Assembly: GCA_030434875.1 (NCBI GenBank)
Contig: JAUISW010000001.1
Coordinates: 372,001-436,000, forward strand
Direction: 5' to 3'
DNA: 64,000 nt
DNA from: Lachnospiraceae bacterium C1.1
GTDB taxonomy: Bacteria; Bacillota; Clostridia; Lachnospirales; Lachnospiraceae
Shown here: one piece after another, positions 1 to 9,030 of the stretch
How positions within the stretch are numbered: the stretch's first letter is position 1
How the letters are laid out: every line of letters begins with the position of its first letter
The notes under the pieces: generated by a model
The model's database searches: none
The model's input: only the letters and a program-made list of their open reading frames with translations
What the model was told of the DNA's origin: nothing
Made by a program: the position numbers and the translations under genes

Positions 1-1
1 T

Positions 2-1813
2 TACAGGCATAAGGTAAGGACGACACCGAAGATAAGCTTTAACATTTCTGTTGACAGCGGACTTCTTGATATAGAAGTTTTATCAAAAGACCTTTCGAGA
101 GAGGAACTTACAAAGATATATAAAAGCTACAAACAGAAAAAGCGTTATTATAAGCTGAAGGATGGAAGCTTTATAGAACTGGATGACAGCATCTCGTTTT
201 CATCCATAGAACAGATAGCCTCCGGCATAAATGTTCCCATTGAGGAACTTTTTGGCAGGAAAAAACAGGTTCCGATGTTCAGGGCACTCTATCTTGATAA
301 GCTTCTGGAGGAGCATGAAGAGCTTGTCAGCAGTAGGGACAGAACATTCAGAAGTCTCGTAAAGGGATTCAGAACCATAAGGGATGCAGATTATGAAATT
401 CCGGACAGAATGGAGGGGATACTCAGAAATTATCAGATTTATGGCCATAAGTGGATGAGAACGGTAACAGAGAATCATTTCGGGGGCATCCTTGCAGATG
501 AAATGGGTCTGGGAAAAACGCTGGAAACCATAAGCGTGATGGTTGCCATGAAGGGAAAAGACGACTACAGGTCATCGCTTGTTGTATGTCCGGCATCACT
601 TGTTTATAACTGGGAAGAAGAAATAAAAAGATTTGCTCCTGAACTTTCGGTTGAAACTGTTGCAGGAAATCCTTCGTCAAGAAAAGAAGTCCTGAAAAAA
701 GCCGGGGAAGAAGGCTGTTCTGATGTTTATATTACAAGCTATGATCTGCTTCGCGCAGATATTGACAAATATAAGAAGAAAAGATTTTCCTTAATGGTCA
801 TTGACGAGGCCCAGTATATAAAAAACACCAAGGCAGCCATGACTAAGGCAGTGAAAATAGTAAATGCCGAGATGAGAATGGCACTTACCGGAACCCCTAT
901 AGAAAACCGGCTTGCAGAACTCTGGAGCATCTTTGACTTTTTAATGCCCGGATTTCTTTATGATTACAAAACATTTTCAGAGGATTTTGAAGCTCCCATC
1001 ACCAGAAAAAAGGATGAGGAGATTACGTCAAGACTCAAAAAAATGGTAAGCCCTTTTATTTTAAGAAGGAAAAAAGAAGATGTACTGAAAGACCTGCCTG
1101 CCAAACTGGAGGAGGTAAGATACGCAAAATTTGATAAAAAACAGAGGGAAGTTTATGATGCCCAGGTTCTGAAAATGAAGGGACTGCTGGAAAATGAGCC
1201 GGAGACAGGAGAGGGAAAGATAAAGATACTGGCTGAACTCACGAGGATAAGACAGATATGCTGTGACCCGTCACTTCTGTTTGAAAACTATAAGGGGGAC
1301 AGCGCGAAAAGGGAAGCCTGCATAGAGCTTGTAAAAAATGCGATAGGCGGTAATCACAGGATGCTTATATTCTCACAGTTTACATCCATGCTGGATCTGC
1401 TGGAAGAGGATTTAAAAGCAGAGAAAATACCATATTTTAAGATAACCGGTTCAACCGGCAAGGAGAAGCGGCTTAAATATGTACATGATTTCAATGAGGG
1501 TGATGTACCTGTCTTTTTAATATCACTTAAAGCAGGCGGCACAGGGCTTAACCTTACAGGTGCTGACATGGTGATACACTATGATCCATGGTGGAATCTC
1601 GCTGCACAGAATCAGGCTACCGACAGGGCGCACAGGATCGGACAGACGAAAACCGTTACAGTGTATAAGCTTATAGCAAAGGGTACGATCGAAGAAAAAA
1701 TAATGGAAATGCAGGAAGCAAAGAAAGATCTTGCGGACGCAATCCTTTCCGGAGAGCAGAAATCCTTGATGTCACTCTCAAATGAAGAACTGATGGAGCT
1801 TCTGCAGGGGTAA
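2..1813 (+). CDS. SNF2-family DEAD/DEAH-like helicase, C-terminal part (runs in from upstream)
   Basis: The frame is open from base 2, so the gene starts outside the window; about 603 residues are visible. The first ~100 residues resemble the region that precedes the ATPase in bacterial SNF2 proteins. The two-lobed Swi2/Snf2 motor follows: motif I DEMGLGKT, motif II VIDEAQ, motif III LTGTPIENR, a second lobe with motif V SLKAGGTGLNLT and motif VI QATDRAHRIGQ. Such proteins are ATP-driven DNA translocases that remodel protein-DNA or RNA polymerase complexes; the exact role of this one is unknown. It ends only 8 bases before the next gene, suggesting co-transcription. Family call is secure; partner and function are not. 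Confidence 0.93.
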   Translation, partial: YRHKVRTTPKISFNISVDSGLLDIEVLSKDLSREELTKIYKSYKQKKRYYKLKDGSFIELDDSISFSSIEQIASGINVPIEELFGRKKQVPMFRALYLDKLLEEHEELVSSRDRTFRSLVKGFRTIRDADYEIPDRMEGILRNYQIYGHKWMRTVTENHFGGILADEMGLGKTLETISVMVAMKGKDDYRSSLVVCPASLVYNWEEEIKRFAPELSVETVAGNPSSRKEVLKKAGEEGCSDVYITSYDLLRADIDKYKKKRFSLMVIDEAQYIKNTKAAMTKAVKIVNAEMRMALTGTPIENRLAELWSIFDFLMPGFLYDYKTFSEDFEAPITRKKDEEITSRLKKMVSPFILRRKKEDVLKDLPAKLEEVRYAKFDKKQREVYDAQVLKMKGLLENEPETGEGKIKILAELTRIRQICCDPSLLFENYKGDSAKREACIELVKNAIGGNHRMLIFSQFTSMLDLLEEDLKAEKIPYFKITGSTGKEKRLKYVHDFNEGDVPVFLISLKAGGTGLNLTGADMVIHYDPWWNLAAQNQATDRAHRIGQTKTVTVYKLIAKGTIEEKIMEMQEAKKDLADAILSGEQKSLMSLSNEELMELLQG

Positions 1814-1821
1814 TGTGAAAA

Positions 1822-3492
1822 ATGGCAAAATTAATTCTAAAAGGAAATGATCAGTTTGAAGAATATATAAACGATAACGGATATTACGTGGATAAGACGG
1901 AACTGATCTATGAACTGGCAGCCCAAACGCGTAATAAGGTTACATTATTCACCCGTCCACGCAGATTCGGAAAGACGCTTGCCATGAGTATGATGGAAAG
2001 CTTTTTTGATATTGGAAGGAACAGCAGGGCTTTATTTGAGGGACTGAATATTCAGAAAAATCATCAGAATTTCTGTGATGAATGGATGAACAGGTATCCG
2101 GTTATTTCAATATCATTTAAAGACGTGGAAGGACTGTCGTTTGAAAAAGCTTATGCCATGCTGGCAGGGGAAATAGCTAAATTATGCATAAAACACAGCA
2201 GTCTTGAAAAAAACGAAAAAACTGCGGCAGCGGATAGGGCGGTATTTCGCAGGCTTATGTACAAAGAGGCATCTGAGGAAGAAATAAAAAATTCACTCCA
2301 GACGATAATGAGGATGCTGAGAACTGTATATGGAGTGCCTGTGATCCTGCTTATCGATGAGTATGACGTTCCGTTAGCAAAAGCTGAGGCATCAAAAAAT
2401 CAGGAATATTATGATCAGATGCTGGATATTATTCGCGGAATAATGAGTACATCCTTAAAGTCGAACGAGTTTCTGAAATTTGCTGTTGTTACCGGATGCC
2501 TAAGGATTTCAAAAGAAAGCATATTTACAGGCGTAAATAATTTTTCCTGTTATTCGGTAACGAACAGAAAATTCAGTGAATATTTTGGATTTAAAGAAGG
2601 TGAAGTCAGAGAAATCCTTGAACAGTATGGACTTGTGGAAAAATATAATCTCATAAAGGAATGGTACGATGGTTATATTTTTGGAGATACGGAAATATTC
2701 TGTCCATGGGATGTTATCAGCTTTACAGCGGCGGCAATCGATGATGAAGGGGCGCAGCCGGAGAATTACTGGGCAAATACAAGCTCAAATGATATCCTGA
2801 ATGAGTTTGTAAACCATGATAAGATAGATGCTTCCGAAAAGTTTGAAATTTTGCTTAATGGTGACAGCATTGTTGAAGAAATAAATGAAGAATTAACATA
2901 TGATAATATAGCTGTGTCTGAAAAGAATCTCTGGAGTGTCCTGCTTATGACGGGATATCTGTCAAAGGCGGATAAGGAGCCGGTTAAGGATAAAATGAAA
3001 TTAAAAATACCTAATATGGAAATTGGCCGGCTATTCAGAGATGCAGTTGTAGAGAGATTTAACCGCAGACTGGATACATCACTGGCAGATTCCTTCATAA
3101 ATGCCATGTGGAACAGAGATGAGGAGAACGCAGGAAAATTACTGACAGAAATATTATGGAGTTCAATAAGCTACTTTGACTATGGAGAGGATTACTATCA
3201 TGGAATGCTCAACGGTATATTCACTTCAAGAGGCTATAATACTGATTTCAATGACGAGTCGGGATTGGGACGGCTGGATTTAATGGTCAGGGACAGGCTG
3301 AAAAGAAGAACAATAGTCCTTGAATTTAAGAGGGCAAAAAAAGATGAAGATCTTTCTGATGTATGCGAAGCGGCTATTGTACAGATAGTAAAGAACGGAT
3401 ATGACAGGAATATGCCGGAGGGTTATGAACAGCAGCTGGTTTATGGTGTGGCTTTTTTAGGAAAAAAAGCCAGGGTAAAATGCCGGAGGTGA
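1822..3492 (+). CDS. AAA-ATPase-like protein with C-terminal PD-(D/E)XK nuclease-like domain
   Basis: 556 residues. N-terminal AAA-ATPase_like domain: Walker A in FTRPRRFGKT (~residues 43-52) and Walker B in ILLIDEYD (~residues 175-182). The C-terminal ~100 residues carry a PD-(D/E)XK_9 pattern: GRLDLMV followed by VLEFKRAKK, consistent with the D...ExK nuclease core. These two-domain proteins are abundant in gut Clostridia and Bacteroidetes and have been discussed as mobile or defence-like, but no function is established. The ATG follows an AGGGG site that overlaps the preceding stop. The next gene, another AAA-ATPase, begins 3 bases after the stop, so this is a tandem of related but non-identical ATPases. 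Confidence 0.88.
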   Translation: MAKLILKGNDQFEEYINDNGYYVDKTELIYELAAQTRNKVTLFTRPRRFGKTLAMSMMESFFDIGRNSRALFEGLNIQKNHQNFCDEWMNRYPVISISFKDVEGLSFEKAYAMLAGEIAKLCIKHSSLEKNEKTAAADRAVFRRLMYKEASEEEIKNSLQTIMRMLRTVYGVPVILLIDEYDVPLAKAEASKNQEYYDQMLDIIRGIMSTSLKSNEFLKFAVVTGCLRISKESIFTGVNNFSCYSVTNRKFSEYFGFKEGEVREILEQYGLVEKYNLIKEWYDGYIFGDTEIFCPWDVISFTAAAIDDEGAQPENYWANTSSNDILNEFVNHDKIDASEKFEILLNGDSIVEEINEELTYDNIAVSEKNLWSVLLMTGYLSKADKEPVKDKMKLKIPNMEIGRLFRDAVVERFNRRLDTSLADSFINAMWNRDEENAGKLLTEILWSSISYFDYGEDYYHGMLNGIFTSRGYNTDFNDESGLGRLDLMVRDRLKRRTIVLEFKRAKKDEDLSDVCEAAIVQIVKNGYDRNMPEGYEQQLVYGVAFLGKKARVKCRR

Positions 3493-3495
3493 ATT

Positions 3496-4098
3496 TTGAA
3501 ACGATTTAATACAACTTCAATATGCATACCGGAAAAACACTATATGGTGGATCTCTCAGAAAGAGTAAGGGAGATAAAAAGATTTGTTGATGACGGAAAA
3601 TACTTTATGATCAACAGAGCCAGACAATACGGAAAAACAACAACCTTAGTTGAACTGAAAAAAGCCTTATCAGCTGAATATGATGTTCTATTTCTGGATT
3701 TTCAAAATATTGGGAAATCCGGATATTCCTCTGAGAAAATTTTTGTGCAGGAATTCTGTAGGATATTATGGAATAGACGAAAGATAGATTCGGCTGAGAT
3801 GGACAGTATCATTTATGACATCGAAAAGTGGAAGGACAGTGAAAAACCAAGGGTAAGGCTTGGAGAGCTGTTTGATACCCTTATTAAATGGTGTGAAAAT
3901 GCAAAAAGGGATATAGTCCTGATAATAGATGAGGTGGATACAGCTGCAAATTACCAGGTTTTTCTGGATTTTCTGGCTCAGCTTCGTGAGAAGTACATCA
4001 GCCGTGACAGAGACGGGATAAAAACATTTAAATCCGTTATATTAGCCGGTGTTACGGATAAATCACCTGCGGAGTCTTGGAGATGTATTTGTTACTGA
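3496..4098 (+). pseudogene. AAA-like ATPase, truncated at its 3' end
   Basis: A TTG start is positioned by a strong GGAGGTG site. About 190 residues are well conserved: Walker A NRARQYGKT (~residues 38-46) and Walker B VLIIDEVDT (~residues 139-147). The family usually continues for 200-350 more residues after the SVILAGV strand, but here the frame changes character at about position 4060 and stops at 4098. The bases beyond belong to a transposase-like fragment in another frame. I read this as a gene broken by insertion and deletion. The N-terminal ATPase fragment could still be translated, but it lacks its C-terminal effector part. Confidence 0.75.
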
Positions 4099-4552
4099 GC
4101 CTAAAAATGCAAGTAAGCTCATGAAGCGAGCCATGGAAACCACTAAGAACGACAAGGGTAGATTTAACAAGAAAAAGCGGTTCGGTAAATCCATAAAAAA
4201 CAGATGTCCCGGAGGTTTTCAGTCAAATGTAGAGAAGAAATTCAAAGCCACAGGTGGCACATATATAGAAGTCCCGAACAACTACAGGGCTTCGCAGTAT
4301 GACCATACAGCAGATGATTATATAAAAAAGAAGCTGTCCGACAGATTGTTTAAACTACATGATGGAACTGAAGTACAGAGAGATTGGTATTCATCGTTCC
4401 TGCTATACTGCTATGATCATATGACACATGATATAGATAAAAATAAATGCAACGCAAAATTTGAGGAACAATACAACAGAGAAAAAGCCCTAATCACTTG
4501 GATTAAGGCTAATAAACTTAAAATATTAAACAGCGGTATTAAAATAGCTTAA
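4070..4552 (+). pseudogene. C-terminal fragment of a TnpB/OrfB-like transposase
   Basis: The open frame overlaps the end of the broken ATPase; only the part from about GDVFVTEP onward looks like transposase. It contains the C-terminal signature seen in one branch of TnpB-like (IS200/IS605-associated) proteins: NNYRASQYDH, a spacer, then VQRDWYSSFLL, where the Asp of QRD fits the RuvC-III position. The upstream two thirds, including the first RuvC motifs, are absent and no start codon of its own is evident. The junction with the ATPase gene lies between about 4052 and 4085. The TnpB assignment is from memory of family motifs and is moderately sure. Confidence 0.6.
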
Positions 4553-4574
4553 CAACTTAATAATCAGGGAGATT

Positions 4575-4882
4575 GACTGTACTTCCTTGCTAAAAAGCAA
4601 AAATTTACCGCTAATGTGGTCGTTGGACTACTTGGTAATAAAAGTCCTGATTCAAACAGATTTACACTTGTAACTCCAAAGTCTGAAAATGATGTACGAT
4701 TACAAGCTACACTTGCCAATCAGAACCCCACGGGCTTGCCCGTGGGTACAGTCAGGAGCAGATACTAATGTATGGGGTAGCATTCTTTCAAAAAGAGGCA
4801 AAGGTAAAGCTTTTGAAGATCTAGAGCACACAGGCAATGTCATTAGTTCAAGTTATTTTGTAACAGTTCCTAAGGCATTTGA
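4575..4882 (+). pseudogene. Degenerate coding remnant of unknown origin split by a short hairpin
   Basis: One frame reads coding-like from ~4578 through LVTPKSENDVRLQATLANQ. A second reads from ~4753 through ADTNVWGSILSKRGKG to VPKAFEKTF. The two join plausibly if the ~30 bases around the hairpin at 4727-4746 are an insertion. Neither half has a start codon or ribosome site and I do not recognise the protein. Treated as debris of a former gene in the mobile-element-scarred interval between the transposase tail and the oxidoreductase gene. Confidence 0.3.
4727..4746. repeat. Perfect GC-rich hairpin, possible IS200/IS605-type end structure
   Basis: CCCACGGGC and GCCCGTGGG form a 9-bp perfect stem around a TT loop. 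No T-tract follows, so it is not a classical terminator. Compact hairpins of this kind form the ends of IS200/IS605 elements, and a TnpB-like fragment lies just upstream, which fits a relic transposon end. A standalone palindromic insertion is the alternative. Confidence 0.5.
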
Positions 4883-4937
4883 AAAAACTTTTTGCCGCAT
4901 AAAGCGTTTTTTTATGCGGTCAAAAAGTTTTTTCAAA
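4878..4937. terminator. Long near-perfect inverted repeat, probable terminator
   Basis: The arms 4878-4903 and 4911-4937 are complementary over about 26 bp with a single bulged base; they contain internal A5-A6 and T5-T6 tracts and a short loop. It sits just downstream of the minus-strand oxidoreductase gene that ends at 4972, so termination of that transcript is the simplest role. The length is unusual for a terminator. Confidence 0.55.
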
Positions 4938-4971
4938 GCATAAGTCCGTGATGAGTGCAGACAGCAGATGC

Positions 4972-5535
4972 TCATAACACCTTCGGAATCTCATTGTTTA
5001 TGGCATCCTGCATGATAGCTTCAGGATCTGCACCGGCGATGTCAAGACCGGCTGCTTTTAAAAGCCTGACATTTTTGATGCCGTAGAGTGCTTCTGCAAG
5101 GGATTTAACATATCCAAATCCATATTCAAAAGGCACATAGCTGCCGCCTGCAGTTGTAACATAGTAAAGACTGTCTGCCCTGCATAATCCGACAGGAAAC
5201 CCGTCATCAGTATATTTGAAAGTTATTCCTACCACGTTTATGATCTCTAAATACTGTTTAAGTGAAGCAGGGAATGAGAGATCCCAATAGGGGGCGGCGA
5301 TGACGATCTTGTCAGCTTCTGCAAACTGTCTGGCAAGTTCAAACATAGGATCCGAAAAGGCTCCTTTTGCAGTAAGGGCAGATCTGTTATTAATAAAATT
5401 TTCATCAGTTTTTGGAAAATCAATTTCTTCAAGCTTTAATTCCACATGATCTTCATTGAGTTTTTCTAAAAGGCTGTCAGCTAATTTTTTTGTTCTTGAT
5501 CCCTCACGGACACAGGAATTGATAAATAATATCAT
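4972..5535 (-). CDS. Flavodoxin-fold NAD(P)H-dependent oxidoreductase (azoreductase/quinone reductase-like)
   Basis: 187 residues, the usual size of small flavin reductases. It starts with a beta strand and the FMN phosphate-loop region MILFINSCVREGSRTKKLA, and has a middle loop IVIAAPYWDLSFPASLKQYL typical of the Flavodoxin_2/AzoR group, followed by VTTAGG. The expected reaction is two-electron reduction of quinones, azo compounds or similar substrates by NAD(P)H with FMN in the cytoplasm; the physiological substrate cannot be told. It is transcribed alone, away from the glycosyltransferase cluster, with the long inverted repeat at 4878-4937 behind it. Confidence 0.85.
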   Translation of the reverse strand: MILFINSCVREGSRTKKLADSLLEKLNEDHVELKLEEIDFPKTDENFINNRSALTAKGAFSDPMFELARQFAEADKIVIAAPYWDLSFPASLKQYLEIINVVGITFKYTDDGFPVGLCRADSLYYVTTAGGSYVPFEYGFGYVKSLAEALYGIKNVRLLKAAGLDIAGADPEAIMQDAINNEIPKVL

Positions 5536-5595
5536 AAATCATCCCCCGGCTTACATGCATGAAAGTCTACTTGTCAATATTTCAGTTTCCGTTTA

Positions 5596-5804
5596 AAATT
5601 GAATATATGGTTATAGTGCCAAATGATTCCTACGGATTGTTTCGTGCTTCGGACTCCTACAATCCTCCCGAATATTCGCATTTTCGTGTGGCTTCGCCCC
5701 ACTTCATGCTCATATCGTGGCGTGCAATAAATCCATATTCCCACTTACATGCAAGCATGACGTGGGAAATGGCTTTTTGCACTGGAATCATATATTTGAT
5801 TAAT
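5596..5804. repeat. MITE-like palindromic element with imperfect terminal inverted repeats
   Basis: Bases 5596-5622 and the reverse complement of 5774-5804 share AATATATG, then TT, then AGTGC and AAA at matching spacing, giving imperfect ~25-bp terminal repeats. Inside lies a strong palindrome at 5738-5768: TTCCCAC, CATGC, AA, GCATG, GTGGGAA. The 86-codon open frame through this interval has no ribosome site and a composition unlike its neighbours, so I do not call a gene. The 309-base gap between the oxidoreductase and the GT2 gene holds only this element and the GT2 leader. Confidence 0.45.
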
Positions 5805-5844
5805 TGTAGCAAATATTAAAAACATAATCAATCATGGGGGGTTT

Positions 5845-6849
5845 ATGAAAACAGTCGTATGCATGGCAACTTACAATGGAATAAAATATATCCGTGAACA
5901 GCTCGAATCGATCAGATTACAGACGATATCGCCGGATAAGGTTATCATAAGGGATGATGCGTCAGATGACGGCACGGCAGATTTTATAGAAAAATATATT
6001 AAGGATAATGGGATGGCAAATAAATGGTCGCTGGTAAAGGGGGAAAAAAATATCGGATGGAAAGCAAATTTTGGGGAAGTACTGCGGATTGTGATGGATG
6101 AGTATGACGCAGAAAAAACGGACCGGTTCCGAAGGGGAATGGTGAATGGTAATCCCGAAATGCTTATATTTCTGTCAGACCAGGACGACATATGGCTGGA
6201 AGACCGTGTAGAACAGACTGTCAGGGTTTTCAATAAAAACGAAAATATGGAACTTCTTGTGGGCAGCTTTGATTTTATTGATGAAAAGGGCGGGAGAACG
6301 CCATATTCTAAAAATACGGGAATAATCTTAAGACAGCATTTCGATGGGAAATTTATCCATACCGGAATGCCGGGAGCTGTATATGCTGTTAAGCCGGAAC
6401 TCCTGTCGGAAACAAAAGAATATTGGAGTTCTGAGCTGCCGCATGATGCACAGATATGGATGTTTGCAAAAATGAGACATTCTATGTTTACATATGACAG
6501 GGCGATCATAAGTTATAGAAGGCATGGAGAAACTGCTACAGGAAGAGGTCTTACAACAGAAAAATCAAAATTAAAAGATTTAAGTCAAGAAAAAGAAGAA
6601 ATTAAACTTGCAATGGAGTATAATAAAAAGAGTGGTATATTAAGTCGATTGGAAACTGAAATTTTATTTAGAGTAGAAAAATATACACTTGCAAGAGAAA
6701 GACTCTTAAAAAGAAAAAGCTTTCCGGCAGCTATACAGGCGCTGCAATATATTGATAATTACAGATCATTCAGAACTTTTATGGGCGATATCTATTTCTG
6801 CATTCCGGAAGCTTTCAGATTTTTTAAGGTAAAGGGAAAACAATTCTGA
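5845..6849 (+). CDS. Glycosyltransferase family 2 (rhamnosyltransferase-like)
   Basis: 334 residues with a GT-A fold at the N terminus: CMATYNGIKYIREQL, then the nucleotide-sugar binding IIRDDASDDGT and a later LSDQDDIWLEDR that supplies the metal-binding acidic motif. This pattern matches bacterial family 2 enzymes that add rhamnose or another sugar to O-antigen or capsule units. No membrane segment is seen. A GGGGGG site precedes the ATG. It opens a four-gene run with the next three genes 35, 12 and 10 bases apart, which points to synthesis of an exported surface polysaccharide. Sugar and linkage are unknown. Confidence 0.88.
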   Translation: MKTVVCMATYNGIKYIREQLESIRLQTISPDKVIIRDDASDDGTADFIEKYIKDNGMANKWSLVKGEKNIGWKANFGEVLRIVMDEYDAEKTDRFRRGMVNGNPEMLIFLSDQDDIWLEDRVEQTVRVFNKNENMELLVGSFDFIDEKGGRTPYSKNTGIILRQHFDGKFIHTGMPGAVYAVKPELLSETKEYWSSELPHDAQIWMFAKMRHSMFTYDRAIISYRRHGETATGRGLTTEKSKLKDLSQEKEEIKLAMEYNKKSGILSRLETEILFRVEKYTLARERLLKRKSFPAAIQALQYIDNYRSFRTFMGDIYFCIPEAFRFFKVKGKQF

Positions 6850-6884
6850 TCCATACTCTTAAAGGTTGAAATTGGGGGATTTTA

Positions 6885-8042
6885 ATGAGGAGAATATTAG
6901 TAATAAACACTGTGAAATTTTATCGACAGGGAATTTCATCAGTGATTATGAACTATTACAGATTTTTAAATCATGATAAATATCATATAGATTTTATTGC
7001 AAATGAATACATTGATCCGCTTTTTAAGCAGGAGATAGAAGGAAAAGGCGGGAAAATATTTATCTTAAACAGAATGACTACGTTTTCTTACTTTAGGAAT
7101 CTGACATCAATAATTAAAAAAGAAAAATATGATATAGTTCATGTTAATGGAAATTCGGCAACAATGGCAATAGAGCTGATTGCAGCGAAGATGGCCGGAA
7201 CTAAGACAAGGATAGCCCACAGTCATAATACTAGATGTATGCATATGAAGGCACATCGACTCTTAAGCCCGCTTTTTAATAGAGCATATACTGATCAGCT
7301 GGCTTGTTCAGAGGAGGCAGGAAGATGGCTTTTTCCGAGGAAAAAATTTACAATTATCAATAATTCTTTGAATCCGGATGATTACAGATATGATATGGTT
7401 AAAAGATCACTTATTCGTCATAAGCTTAAAATAGACGAATGGGAGCTTTTGATCGGTCATGCCGGGACAATAGAATATCAGAAGAACCAGGAATATGCAA
7501 TTAAGCTCTTGCATCGCGTGAAAGAGAGAACTGAGAAAAATGCAGACCTTCGCTGCAAGCTTATATTTTTGGGCAAGGGCAGTGAAGAAAATGTTACTAA
7601 GCTTAAGGAACTCGCAGCTGAACTGGGAATGGCTGATAAAGTTATATTTTATGGAGAAACAGATGATATGCAGGGATTTCTTTCAGCAATGGATATATTT
7701 GTTTTTCCATCTCGATTTGAGGGCTTTGGGCTGTCTCTTCTCGAGGCGCAATATGCAGGGTTGCCATGTATTGCTTCAGATAATGTTCCCAAAGCTGTAA
7801 AAATATCCGAGCTGACATATTTTCTGCCATTAGAGGAAACAATGGATCTTTGGGCTGATAAACTGATCGAGCTTTCAGAAATTGTGCTGAGAGGAACAAC
7901 AAAAATAAACAGATCAAAACGTAAAATGCTGATAAAAGAACTTTCGGATAAATATGATATTATAAATTCTGTCTCAAAGCTTGAGCAGGTATATGATGGA
8001 GAAATCAAATCCGAGGTTGACACAATCGTCTTAAATAGATAG
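6885..8042 (+). CDS. Glycosyltransferase family 4 (GT-B fold)
   Basis: 385 residues. The N-terminal Rossmann half begins RILVINTVKFYRQGISSV, with HSHNTRCMH further in. The C-terminal half carries the retaining GT4 signature FPSRFEGFGLSLLEAQYAG, i.e. the E-x7-E motif. This family transfers a sugar from a nucleotide donor to a lipid-linked or growing polysaccharide acceptor on the cytoplasmic face. It is placed between the GT2 and Alg14-like genes in one transcription unit. Donor sugar cannot be deduced. Confidence 0.9.
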   Translation: MRRILVINTVKFYRQGISSVIMNYYRFLNHDKYHIDFIANEYIDPLFKQEIEGKGGKIFILNRMTTFSYFRNLTSIIKKEKYDIVHVNGNSATMAIELIAAKMAGTKTRIAHSHNTRCMHMKAHRLLSPLFNRAYTDQLACSEEAGRWLFPRKKFTIINNSLNPDDYRYDMVKRSLIRHKLKIDEWELLIGHAGTIEYQKNQEYAIKLLHRVKERTEKNADLRCKLIFLGKGSEENVTKLKELAAELGMADKVIFYGETDDMQGFLSAMDIFVFPSRFEGFGLSLLEAQYAGLPCIASDNVPKAVKISELTYFLPLEETMDLWADKLIELSEIVLRGTTKINRSKRKMLIKELSDKYDIINSVSKLEQVYDGEIKSEVDTIVLNR

Positions 8043-8054
8043 AATAATGGAGTT

Positions 8055-8525
8055 ATGAAGGATAAAAAGGATATAAAAATATGCTTTGTGGGTTCTTCAG
8101 GCGGTCATTTGGCCCACTTATACATGTTAAAACCATTTTGGAAAAAATATGATAACAGGTTTTGGGTAACTTTTTATAAAGAAGATGTAAAAAATCTTTT
8201 GAAAGGTGAAAAGGTTTATCCCTGTTATTACCCGACAAACAGAAGCCTGAAAGCTCTTTTTATTAATACCGGATTAGCGTTTAAGATTCTTTTTAAGGAA
8301 AAACCGGATTTGATAATATCTTCAGGAGCTGCGGTAGCCGTACCTTTTTTCTATATAGGAAAAATGCTTGGTTCAAAACTTATTTATATAGAAGTTTTTG
8401 ACAGGGTTAAGAGACCGACCCTTACGGGAAAAATGGTTTACCCTATAGCAGATAAATTTATAGTTCAATGGGAAGAACAGAAAAAGATATATCCAAAGGC
8501 AAAAAATTTAGGAAGTATCTTTTGA
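8055..8525 (+). CDS. Alg14/PssD-like membrane-anchoring subunit of a split glycosyltransferase
   Basis: 156 residues, normal for the family. It has the phosphate-binding CFVGSSGGHLAHLY start, a hydrophobic middle (~residues 65-100) for membrane association and IISSGAAVAVPFFYIGK. In streptococcal Cps14F/PssD and eukaryotic Alg14 this half recruits the catalytic partner to the membrane. The partner gene follows 10 bases later, as is typical of the pair. In capsule loci the pair usually adds the second sugar to the undecaprenyl-linked repeat unit. Confidence 0.88.
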   Translation: MKDKKDIKICFVGSSGGHLAHLYMLKPFWKKYDNRFWVTFYKEDVKNLLKGEKVYPCYYPTNRSLKALFINTGLAFKILFKEKPDLIISSGAAVAVPFFYIGKMLGSKLIYIEVFDRVKRPTLTGKMVYPIADKFIVQWEEQKKIYPKAKNLGSIF

Positions 8526-8535
8526 TGAGGACAAG

Positions 8536-9030
8536 ATGATTTTTGTTACAGTGGGAACGCACGAACAACAATTTAACAGGCTAATCAAAAAAATGGATTC
8601 GCTTGCTGCAAAAAAAATAATTAAAGAAGAGGTTTTTATACAGACCGGATTCAGCAGCTACGAGCCGAAATGCTGTAAATGGAGTCAGTGGCTCTCATAT
8701 GCAGAAATGGAAGAAAAAATTTCGGAAGCACATATAGTCATTACACACGGTGGTCCTTCGAGCTTTATAATGCCTCTGCAGCTTGGCAAAATTCCTATAG
8801 TTGTGCCAAGGGCGCATGAGTATGATGAACATGTAAATAACCACCAGGTAACTTTTGTTAAATATGTTGCTGATAAAAAGAAAAATATTATTCCAATATA
8901 CGATGTAGATGATATAGAACTTGCAATCGTAAATTATGATAAACTTACATCGGAAATGAATAGAGAGTTCGGAAGCAATAATGAAAGATTTGTAGAAGAT
9001 TTTGAAAAAATTGTTGACGGATTATTTTAA
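8536..9030 (+). CDS. Alg13/PssE-like catalytic subunit of a split glycosyltransferase
   Basis: 164 residues corresponding to the C-terminal half of GT28/MurG-like enzymes: MIFVTVGTHEQQFNRL, then ITHGGPSSFIMPLQLGKIPIVVPR, the nucleotide-sugar binding loop, and EHVNNHQ. It works as a heterodimer with the product of the preceding gene, forming an undecaprenyl-linked glycan. Ribosome site GAGGACAAG precedes the ATG. It is the last gene of the cluster and is followed at once by a strong terminator. No flippase, polymerase or priming transferase is present in the window, so the remainder of the pathway lies elsewhere. Confidence 0.88.
   Translation: MIFVTVGTHEQQFNRLIKKMDSLAAKKIIKEEVFIQTGFSSYEPKCCKWSQWLSYAEMEEKISEAHIVITHGGPSSFIMPLQLGKIPIVVPRAHEYDEHVNNHQVTFVKYVADKKKNIIPIYDVDDIELAIVNYDKLTSEMNREFGSNNERFVEDFEKIVDGLF

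Noticed and set aside
1822..4098. Tandem AAA-ATPases next to an SNF2 helicase as a phage-defence island
   Set aside because: SNF2 plus nuclease is suggestive, but the ATPases are of a generic family widespread in this lineage, one is broken, and no recognised defence gene is adjacent.
5559..5819. 86-codon open frame before the GT2 gene
   Set aside because: No ribosome site, atypical composition, and it coincides with the palindromic MITE-like segment.
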